A stretch of DNA of 19,291 bases from contig DASUJB010000180.1 in NCBI GenBank assembly GCA_036279475.1, positions 1 through 19,291 of the forward strand, in the 5' to 3' direction. Position numbers and translations under genes: made by a program. Numbering within the stretch: the first letter of the stretch is position 1; each line of letters starts with the position of its first letter. Under the pieces are notes generated by a model, which saw nothing but the letters and a program-made list of their open reading frames with translations, did no database searches and was not told the DNA's origin. Of this stretch, positions 1 through 5,630 are shown piece after piece. Source of the stretch: ZC4RG19 sp036279475 (lineage in GTDB: Bacteria > Actinomycetota > Acidimicrobiia > Acidimicrobiales > VFJN01).

Positions 1-1132
1 CGGCCGGCGCGTCCGCCCCCCCGGGCCCGTCGGCGTCCCCCGGCGGCGTCGCCCCCGCCACGGGCACCACGAGCAGGCGATCCTCCAGCAGGCCGACCGA
101 GCCGCACGGCGAGGCCACGATGCTGCGGACGCGGGCCACGCGGGCGCCGGCGTCGTCGGCCGTCCGCTGGGCGAGCGCCTCGTGCTCGATCCGCCGCTGC
201 ACCGTGTCGTAGGGCCGGTCGTTCACCCAGGTGCGGAGGCGCAGGGAGCGCCAGAGCTGCTCGAGCCGGTTCTCCGACCGGTCGTGCACGGTGCGCACCC
301 GCATCTCCAGGGGCCCGTGACCGGCCATCTCCACCGCGTAGACGAGCGGCGAGCGACCGGGGAGCTGCTCGATGCGGCTCGGCCGGCCGACGGTGCGGAG
401 CATGGCCACCAGCTCCGCCGCCTGCGGGTCGGAGCTCTCGGTGCCGAACACGACCAGCGTCAGCGACCCCATGGCCATGCCCACCGCCACGGCGATGATC
501 ACGTCGAGCGACGACTCGTTCGAGGCCACCACCCCCAGCGCCACCAGCAGGCCGACGAAGGTCCACACCACCCAGCGCCACTGCTGGGACAGCCACTGGC
601 CGGAGATGATCACGAGGGCCACCGCCGAGGCGATGAGCGGCGAGGTGGGGGACGAGCCCGACGTCAGCTCGACCACGCGGTCCGTGGTGGGGTCGATGCC
701 GGCGACGATGCCCTGGTCGGCGAGGAAGGTGGTGACGAGCTGCATGGCGACGATCGGGCCGATCATCCCGGCCAGCACCATCGTCACCGGCCACCACCGG
801 CGCCGGACGGCCAGCACCGCCAGGGCCGTCAGGGGCACGACGCCGGCGAGCAGGACCGCCAAGCCGGTGAGCGCCTCGGCGAAGCGGTCGGGCACCCGCT
901 CGTACACGTCGACGAGGTCCTCCTCGGCCCCGCCGATCGTGTTGCGCAGCCACGTGGCCACCAGCACCGCCACGCCGAGGAGGGCGAGCGACACGATGAG
1001 GCGGACGGCGTCGCCCTGCGACCGCACCCGCTGGCGGGGCGTCACCGCCACGCGGACGCCGTCGACGATCCCGAGCTCGTCGGGAGGGCGCCCGGGCGGC
1101 GCCAGGGTTCGTGTGCTCTGCACCGCCGTCAT
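1..1132 (-). CDS. Membrane protein with kinase-like domain (C-terminus outside window)
   Basis: The first 377 codons of a larger gene are present; the reading frame runs off the window edge. The ATG start is preceded by GCGAGG lying directly against it, and an in-frame TGA just upstream excludes the nearby GTG. Residues about 43-62, 85-110, 115-137, 165-180, 188-203 and 210-230 are hydrophobic and look like membrane helices. From about residue 263 the chain is soluble and resembles the kinase-like middle domain of actinobacterial proteins annotated as LPG-synthase-TM (TIGR00374-like). Cues are the LEQLWRSLRLR segment (290-300), the VQRRIEHEAL segment (311-320) and the AGARVARV segment (328-335). 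In that family a second membrane domain follows, which cannot be checked here. Substrate and function are unknown to me. It is separated by 132 bases from the peroxiredoxin gene and could be read with it. Confidence 0.7.
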   Translation of the reverse strand, partial: MTAVQSTRTLAPPGRPPDELGIVDGVRVAVTPRQRVRSQGDAVRLIVSLALLGVAVLVATWLRNTIGGAEEDLVDVYERVPDRFAEALTGLAVLLAGVVPLTALAVLAVRRRWWPVTMVLAGMIGPIVAMQLVTTFLADQGIVAGIDPTTDRVVELTSGSSPTSPLIASAVALVIISGQWLSQQWRWVVWTFVGLLVALGVVASNESSLDVIIAVAVGMAMGSLTLVVFGTESSDPQAAELVAMLRTVGRPSRIEQLPGRSPLVYAVEMAGHGPLEMRVRTVHDRSENRLEQLWRSLRLRTWVNDRPYDTVQRRIEHEALAQRTADDAGARVARVRSIVASPCGSVGLLEDRLLVVPVAGATPPGDADGPGGADAPA

Positions 1133-1264
1133 CCTCGCACGGGGGGCCGTCCGCCCCACCGGTCACCGCCGGACCAGCACCCGGCCGACCAGGCCGGGGG
1201 GCTGCCCCCGGGCTGCGGCAGCCTCGGGGGCACCCGGTCGGGGACCGGCGGCGCGACCGCCTCC

Positions 1265-1750
1265 CTACCGGAGCTTGGCGAGCACCGCCTCCGCGGAGCT
1301 GGCCTCAAGGCCCGGGCCGGGCTCGACCATCAGCTCCTGCACGACGCCGTCCCTCAGGATGGCGGCGTAGCGCTGCGACCGCCTCCCCAGCCCCAGGCCG
1401 CTGCCGTCCATCTCCAGGCCCATGGCCGCGGCGAACTCGCCGTTGCCGTCCGCCAGCATCAGCACCTTGTCGTCGACTCCGCGCGCCTCGCCCCACGCCC
1501 CCATGACGAAGGGGTCGTTGACGGCGACGCACGCGACGGTGTCGACGCCCTCGGCCGCGAGCTCGTCGGCCCGGAGGACGAAGCCGGGCAGGTGGTGGTC
1601 GGAGCAGGTGGGGGTGAAGGCGCCGGGCACGGCGAAGAGCACGACGGTGCCCGAGCCCAGCACGTCGCCGCTCTGCACGGCACGGGGGCCGTCGGCCGTC
1701 ATCGTGCGCAGCGTGACGTCGGGGATCTTGTCGCCGACCGAGATCGCCAT
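1265..1750 (-). CDS. Peroxiredoxin, Prx5/type II family
   Basis: A 161-residue thiol peroxidase that would reduce hydrogen peroxide and alkyl hydroperoxides in the cytoplasm. The peroxidatic cysteine is C49 in the motif VPGAFTPTCS (41-50), which is diagnostic of the Prx5/PrxII family. C74 in the VACVAVNDPFVMGAW segment (72-86) is at the position of the second cysteine in plant PrxII proteins and may be the resolving or glutaredoxin-reactive residue. The family is normally about 160 residues, so the length fits. The frame stays open for 54 codons further upstream, but the ATG at 1750 was chosen because a strong GAGGAGG ribosome-binding site lies just before it and the upstream translation is low-complexity. 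The reductant partner is not visible. The gene lies downstream of the GlsB-like gene, behind several hairpins, so it probably has its own promoter. Confidence 0.93.
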   Translation of the reverse strand: MAISVGDKIPDVTLRTMTADGPRAVQSGDVLGSGTVVLFAVPGAFTPTCSDHHLPGFVLRADELAAEGVDTVACVAVNDPFVMGAWGEARGVDDKVLMLADGNGEFAAAMGLEMDGSGLGLGRRSQRYAAILRDGVVQELMVEPGPGLEASSAEAVLAKLR

Positions 1751-1926
1751 GCGGTCCTCCTCAGGGTCGAGATGGTGGGCTCGTCGATCATGCCCGACGG
1801 CGCCGCCCTCCTGCACCCCGGGACGAGCACGCGGCCGAGGACCCGAGCGGGGACCGGGCGCGAGGCGAGCGCGCCGAACCCGGCGGGCACCCGGGCCAGC
1901 GGGCAGGCACAACGCCCGCCCCCGGC

Positions 1927-1948
1927 GCCGGGGGACCGATCCCCCGGC
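1927..1948. repeat. 8-bp GC hairpin between the peroxiredoxin and GlsB-like genes
   Basis: Perfect inverted repeat: arm GCCGGGGG, loop ACCGAT, arm CCCCCGGC. A second hairpin with arms CCGAGC and GCTCGG (1951-1968) follows directly. There is no T-tract on either strand. It may contribute to transcription termination after the GlsB-like gene, or be a leader structure of the peroxiredoxin mRNA. Confidence 0.5.
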
Positions 1949-1978
1949 TCCCGAGCGACCGGGCTCGGCGCAGGGCGA

Positions 1979-2010
1979 CCTGGTCCCTCCCCGAGCGGCT
2001 CGCGACCAGG
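1979..2010 (-). terminator. Possible terminator after the GlsB-like gene
   Basis: Arms CCTGGTC (1979-1985) and GACCAGG (2004-2010) form a 7-bp stem that encloses a smaller CGAG/CTCG hairpin. The structure begins 8 bases beyond the stop codon of the GlsB-like gene. No T-run follows, so this would have to work as a tract-less terminator of the kind common in high-GC actinobacteria. The call rests on position and pairing only. Confidence 0.4.
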
Positions 2011-2018
2011 CGGCGAGA

Positions 2019-2303
2019 TCAGGCGCGCCGGCCCATGCGCCCCCGGCGGCTGAGCACGTTGTAGATCAGCAGGGCGACGATGGCGCCGATGATCGACCCG
2101 AACACGCCGGAGGGCTGGATGCCCCCCTCGTCGAGGTCCTTGCCGAACAGGACGTACCCGAGGAACCCCCCCACGAACGAGCCCACGATCCCGAGGACGA
2201 CGGTCTGGAGGAACGACATGGGGTCACGCCCCGGCACCAGCAGCCGGGCGAGGTACCCGGCGATGACGCCGACGACGAGCATGGTGACGATGAACCCGAC
2301 CAC
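2019..2303 (-). CDS. GlsB/YeaQ/YmgE-type stress membrane protein
   Basis: A 94-residue, very hydrophobic protein of the transglycosylase-associated (YeaQ/YmgE/GlsB) family, which sits in the cytoplasmic membrane and is usually linked to envelope or general stress. Three membrane helices can be seen, at about residues 3-24, 34-53 and 65-82. The glycine-rich pattern GIVGSFVGGFLGYVLFG (38-54) and the GSIIGAIVALLIY stretch (69-81) are typical of the family, and the length is usual. A basic tail (RRGRMGRRA) ends the protein. The GTG start at 2303 follows a GGGAGG ribosome-binding site with a 4-base spacer. It lies 74 bases after mrpG with a hairpin between, so it may be a separate unit or weakly coupled to the mrp operon. 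The molecular function of this family is not established. Confidence 0.9.
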   Translation of the reverse strand: MVGFIVTMLVVGVIAGYLARLLVPGRDPMSFLQTVVLGIVGSFVGGFLGYVLFGKDLDEGGIQPSGVFGSIIGAIVALLIYNVLSRRGRMGRRA

Positions 2304-2320
2304 GTGGCCTCCCGTTGCTG

Positions 2321-2338
2321 CAGCGGACGGATCCGCTG
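2321..2338 (-). terminator. Hairpin in the mrpG/GlsB-like gap
   Basis: Arms CAGCGGA (2321-2327) and TCCGCTG (2332-2338) with a 4-base loop form a 7-bp hairpin in the short gap between mrpG and the GlsB-like gene. No T-tract follows, so it could be a weak terminator, an mRNA processing element or a regulatory stem just ahead of the GlsB-like ribosome-binding site. Confidence 0.35.
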
Positions 2339-2377
2339 ACGACTGGACGCGGCAAGGGTTCCCGGCCCGGCGGCACG

Positions 2378-2758
2378 TCAGACATGCAGGGGCCCGGGCG
2401 GGGCCGGCGGGGGGTCGTCCACCGGTCCCGGCTCGACCTCCTCGACCTGGTGGCGGGCCGCCAGGTCGTCGACGGCGTCCACCGGGCTGGCGATGCCCCT
2501 GGCCATGTAGGTCGACCGGCTCATCAGGTTGGCCGCCACGGGCAGGGTCAGCAGCTGCAGCGCCGCCGCCGCCAGCAGCGTCGTGACGTCGTTGGGGTCC
2601 TCGAGGGCGACGGCCCCGCCCACCAGGGCCAGGGCGACACCCACCGTCGACGCCTTGGTGAGGGCGTGCATACGCGCCATCACGTCGGGAAAGCGCAGCA
2701 CCCCGACGGCCGACAGGAGCGTCAGCGTGGCGCCGAGCAGGGCCAGGGCCGAGCCCAT
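2378..2758 (-). CDS. mrpG: Mrp antiporter subunit G
   Basis: A 126-residue small membrane subunit of the Mrp (Mnh/Pha) multisubunit cation/proton antiporter in the cytoplasmic membrane. The family signature is the VGVLRFPDVMARMHALTKASTVG region (18-40). Three hydrophobic segments lie at about 3-20, 38-52 and 60-78. The C-terminal 45 residues are an acidic, proline-rich tail beyond the conserved core. The ATG overlaps the stop of mrpF in an ATGA arrangement, so the two are probably translationally coupled. It is the last mrp gene of the run. Identification is firm from the motif and the operon position. Confidence 0.95.
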   Translation of the reverse strand: MGSALALLGATLTLLSAVGVLRFPDVMARMHALTKASTVGVALALVGGAVALEDPNDVTTLLAAAALQLLTLPVAANLMSRSTYMARGIASPVDAVDDLAARHQVEEVEPGPVDDPPPAPPGPLHV

Positions 2759-3009
2759 CAGCGCCCCCGACCCTCGATGAACCGGGCGACCACGGCGGTG
2801 CTCACGAAGCCCACCAGGGTGACGACCAGGGCGACCGGCAGGAAGGCGCCCTCCCCCGTGTCCGTGGCCCGCACGACGATGGCGGTCACCCCGCAGATGA
2901 GCAGGCCGTCCAGGCCCACCATCCGGTCAGTGAGGGAGGGACCGGCCAGCATCCGGAGGGCGAACCCGATGGCCGCCAGCGCGGTGACGGCGTAGGTGGC
3001 GGCGGTCAC
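2758..3009 (-). CDS. mrpF: Mrp antiporter subunit F
   Basis: An 83-residue membrane subunit of the Mrp complex, with three helices at about 3-21, 34-48 and 56-77. The family motif GPSLTDRMVGLD (23-34), with the conserved D28-R29 pair, links helix 1 to helix 2. The length is typical of MrpF. The GTG start was chosen because it overlaps the mrpE stop (GTGA) and a strong GGAGGGAGG ribosome-binding site lies just upstream. The open frame extends much further up only as low-complexity antisense-like sequence. It acts with the other Mrp subunits in Na+(or K+)/H+ exchange. Confidence 0.95.
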   Translation of the reverse strand: MTAATYAVTALAAIGFALRMLAGPSLTDRMVGLDGLLICGVTAIVVRATDTGEGAFLPVALVVTLVGFVSTAVVARFIEGRGR

Positions 3010-3617
3010 GGCCCTCCCTCCGCCCCCGGGCCGCTCGACCCCTCGTCTCCGGGGGCGAGCGCTCCCCGCTCGGCGACGGCCGCGGCCCGGGCGTCGGGCG
3101 TGCCGAAGGCGTCCAGCACCCGGTCCCGCAGCGCCCAGATCTGGTGGCGGACGGCGTCGCGGGACGTGAACCGCAGCACGTGCACGTACATCACCGGCGG
3201 GTCGTGCTCCACCTCGACCGGCATCTGCCCCGGCGTCATCGCCACCAGGTGGGCGAGGAGGGTCAGCGTGTCGGGCGTGCACCCGGCCAGGGGCACCTGG
3301 ACGATGGCGGTGCGGATGCGGGGCCGGCGGCGCACGACCTCCCGGACGAGCTGGGCGTTGGCCACCACCACGTCCCCCAGGTAGTGGAGCACGAGGCGGG
3401 CCAGCGGCACCGGGCGCACGACGACCGGCGCTCCCCCGCGCCGCAGGTCGGGCAGGGCGGCGAGCAGCACGCCCACCACCAGGAGGCCGCTGAGGACGTT
3501 GGCCCACGTCAGGGCTCCCCATGCCAGGACCCAGATGACCACCAGCACGGCGGCGAGCACCGTCGAGGACCGCACCGCCCGCCCGGCGGGAGCCGACGGC
3601 GGGGGTGACGGCCTCAC
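3006..3617 (-). CDS. mrpE: Mrp antiporter subunit E
   Basis: A 203-residue MrpE/MnhE subunit. An N-terminal membrane segment (about 18-58) is followed by the conserved soluble region. This includes HYLGDVVVANAQLVREVV (78-95), PRIRTAIVQVPL (99-110) and LTLLAHLVAMTPG (118-130), which are the usual MrpE landmarks. The family is commonly about 160 residues. The extra length here is a proline/alanine-rich start and a C-terminal extension of about 40 residues ending in a glycine/acidic tail. The GTG start overlaps the mrpD stop as GTGA, and the stop overlaps mrpF the same way. It is a component of the antiporter complex and is not itself a transport channel. Confidence 0.93.
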   Translation of the reverse strand: MRPSPPPSAPAGRAVRSSTVLAAVLVVIWVLAWGALTWANVLSGLLVVGVLLAALPDLRRGGAPVVVRPVPLARLVLHYLGDVVVANAQLVREVVRRRPRIRTAIVQVPLAGCTPDTLTLLAHLVAMTPGQMPVEVEHDPPVMYVHVLRFTSRDAVRHQIWALRDRVLDAFGTPDARAAAVAERGALAPGDEGSSGPGAEGGP

Positions 3618-5110
3618 GGGGCCACCGCCGTCAGGTAGGCGCTCGGGTCGAGCAGGTCCTGCGCCGCCCGCATGCTGAGGTCGTAGAGGGGGCCTGCCGC
3701 CAGGCCCATGGCGACCGTCAGGCCGGCCAGCACCGCGGTGGGCACCACCATGAGCAGGGGTCCGCCGAGGTGCTCGCCATGGGCCCGGTCGGGTGGTGAC
3801 GCCAGCGGCTCGGTGGCCGGGCTCCAGAACACGGAGATCCAGATCTTCATCAACGAGTAGAGGGTGAGCAGGCTGACGACGAGGGAGACCGCCATGACCG
3901 CGTACGAGGACGACGCGGCGGCGGCGTCGACGAGCGCCAGCTTGGCGATGAACCCGGACAGGGGTGGGATGCCGACGAGGCTGAGTGCCGGTACCAGGAA
4001 CAGCACCGCCAGCACCGGTGCCGACCGCACCATCCCCCCGAGGCGGGTGAGGCGGCTCGAGCCCCCGGCGTGCTCGATCAGCCCGCCGGTGAGGAACAGC
4101 CCGGTCTTGGCCACGATGTGGTGCACGGTGTAGAGCACGGCCGCCGCCAGGCCGCTGACGGTGAACAGGCCGAGGCCCATGACCATGTAGCCGATGTGGC
4201 TGACGATCTGGAACGAGAGGATGCGCTTCACGTCGCCCTGGGCGATGGCACCCAGGACGCCGACCAGCATCGTCGCCGCCGCCAGCACCAGCAGCAGCGT
4301 CGCCGGGCGGGTCTCCGCCGGGAAGAGCAGGGTCTGGGTGCGGATGATGGCGTACACGCCGACCTTGGTGAGCAGGCCGGCGAGGATGGCAGTGACGGGG
4401 GACGGGGCGGTGGGGTAGCTGTCGGGCAGCCAGAAGTAGAGCGGGAAGATGGCCGCCTTGATGCCGAACACCACGAGCATGAGGACGGCCAGGGCGCTGC
4501 GCAGCCCGTCGGGCAGCTCGGCGATCCTGCCGGCCAGGTCGGCCATGTTCACCGTGCCGGTCGAGGCGTACACCAGGGCCAGCAGCGCCACGAAGAGCAC
4601 GGACGCCACCAGGCTCACCACCACGTAGGTCATGCCCGACCGGACCTGGTCGAGCCGACCACCCAAGGTGATGAGCACATAGCTGGCGGTGAGCATCATC
4701 TCGATCGAGACGAAGAGGTTGAACAGGTCGCCGGTCAGGAAGGCGGCCGACACGCCCGCCGCCATGACCAGGTACACCGACTGGAAGCCGACGTGGTTTC
4801 GCTCGGCCCCGGGCTGACCGATGGCGTACACCAGCACGGCCAGGAGCATGACGGCCGCCACCAGCGCCATCATGGCGGAGAAGCGGTCGGCCACGAAGGT
4901 CACGCCCACCGGCGCCGGCCACCCGCCCGCCTGCACCGCCACGGGCCCGTGCCGGTCGACCTCGACCAGGAGGGCGGCGGCCATGACCACGTCGGCGCCC
5001 AGCACGGTGAGGACGACGGCCCGCTGCGCCGGTCGGGAGCCGCCGAGCAGGATCGACAGGGCGGCGCCGACGATCGGCAGCACGACGGGGAGGACGACGA
5101 GCACGCTCAC
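3614..5110 (-). CDS. mrpD: Mrp antiporter subunit D
   Basis: A 498-residue polytopic membrane protein of the complex I-like proton-translocating family (Proton_antipo_M), homologous to NuoL/M/N. Visible functional residues are E127 in the FVSIEMMLTASY helix, K208 in FGIKAAIFPLYFWLPD (205-220) and K239 in LLTKVGVYAI (236-245). These match the conserved glutamate and lysines of the proton path in MrpD. About 14 hydrophobic segments span the protein. Two close GTG starts exist (5116 and 5110). The one at 5110 is preferred because a GGAGG at 5119-5123 sits 8 bases before it, whereas the other leaves only 2 bases. It is separated from mrpC by 37 bases and overlaps mrpE by GTGA. Confidence 0.96.
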   Translation of the reverse strand: MSVLVVLPVVLPIVGAALSILLGGSRPAQRAVVLTVLGADVVMAAALLVEVDRHGPVAVQAGGWPAPVGVTFVADRFSAMMALVAAVMLLAVLVYAIGQPGAERNHVGFQSVYLVMAAGVSAAFLTGDLFNLFVSIEMMLTASYVLITLGGRLDQVRSGMTYVVVSLVASVLFVALLALVYASTGTVNMADLAGRIAELPDGLRSALAVLMLVVFGIKAAIFPLYFWLPDSYPTAPSPVTAILAGLLTKVGVYAIIRTQTLLFPAETRPATLLLVLAAATMLVGVLGAIAQGDVKRILSFQIVSHIGYMVMGLGLFTVSGLAAAVLYTVHHIVAKTGLFLTGGLIEHAGGSSRLTRLGGMVRSAPVLAVLFLVPALSLVGIPPLSGFIAKLALVDAAAASSSYAVMAVSLVVSLLTLYSLMKIWISVFWSPATEPLASPPDRAHGEHLGGPLLMVVPTAVLAGLTVAMGLAAGPLYDLSMRAAQDLLDPSAYLTAVAP

Positions 5111-5147
5111 GGCCACGCCCTCCCCGGGCGGTCGTCGGTCGGGCCCG

Positions 5148-5630
5148 TCATCGCCCCTCCCCGGCCGTCCCACCGGCATCGGTGGCGCGGTGCGAGCCCC
5201 GACCGGTGTCGTCACCGGTGTCGTCGTCGGGGTCGTCGTCGGGGTCGGAGGGGTCGGGGCCCCCACGCAGGTCCTCGTCGGGGAGGCCCCGCCGGGCGAC
5301 GAGCTCGTCCTCCACGTCGTCCTGCACCTCGTCGTCGTCGGTCAGCAGCCAGCTGCGGTAGGCCAGCGCCAGCAGCAGGGCGGTCGTCCCGAAGCTGATG
5401 ACGATGGCCGTGAGCGCCAGGGCCTGGGGCAGCGGATCGGCCAGGGCCCCCTCGCCGCCGCCGTCCACGATGGCGGCGCGGCCGGCACGACCGGCACCCA
5501 CCATCAGCACGTTGGCGCCGTGGCCCAGCAACCCCAACCCGATGATGATGCGGCTCAGCTTGCGCTGGAGGACCAGGTACGTGCCCACGGCGAACAGGCC
5601 GGCGGCCGTGGCGGCCAGGAGCACGCTCAC
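5148..5630 (-). CDS. mrpC: Mrp antiporter subunit C with acidic tail
   Basis: A 160-residue protein. The first 96 residues are a normal MrpC/NuoK-like core with three helices (about 3-21, 27-46, 69-92). They include the motif RKLSRIIIGLGLLGHGANVL (23-42) and the ALALTAIVISFGTTALLLALAYR stretch (70-92). Ordinary MrpC is about 115 residues. Here about 60 extra residues follow, very rich in Asp and Glu and containing the repetitive DPSDPDDDPDDDTGDDTG segment (126-143). The GTG start overlaps the mrpA stop (GTGA), and a GGAGG lies 10 bases upstream. The core takes part in the proton path of the Mrp complex. The role of the acidic tail is unknown; it would lie on one face of the membrane, possibly to attract cations. 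Confidence 0.95.
   Translation of the reverse strand: MSVLLAATAAGLFAVGTYLVLQRKLSRIIIGLGLLGHGANVLMVGAGRAGRAAIVDGGGEGALADPLPQALALTAIVISFGTTALLLALAYRSWLLTDDDEVQDDVEDELVARRGLPDEDLRGGPDPSDPDDDPDDDTGDDTGRGSHRATDAGGTAGEGR
5220..5243. repeat. Two 12-bp tandem units in mrpC
   Basis: GTCGTCGTCGGG occurs twice in direct succession (plus-strand reading), with a partial third copy after it. On the coding strand it encodes part of the Asp/Pro-rich tail of MrpC. Such in-frame units can gain or lose copies by slippage without breaking the gene. Confidence 0.8.

Noticed and set aside
1751..1912. 54-residue N-terminal extension of the peroxiredoxin
   Set aside because: The extension is Arg/Pro-rich and unlike any peroxiredoxin, while the internal ATG has a strong ribosome-binding site and gives the normal family length.
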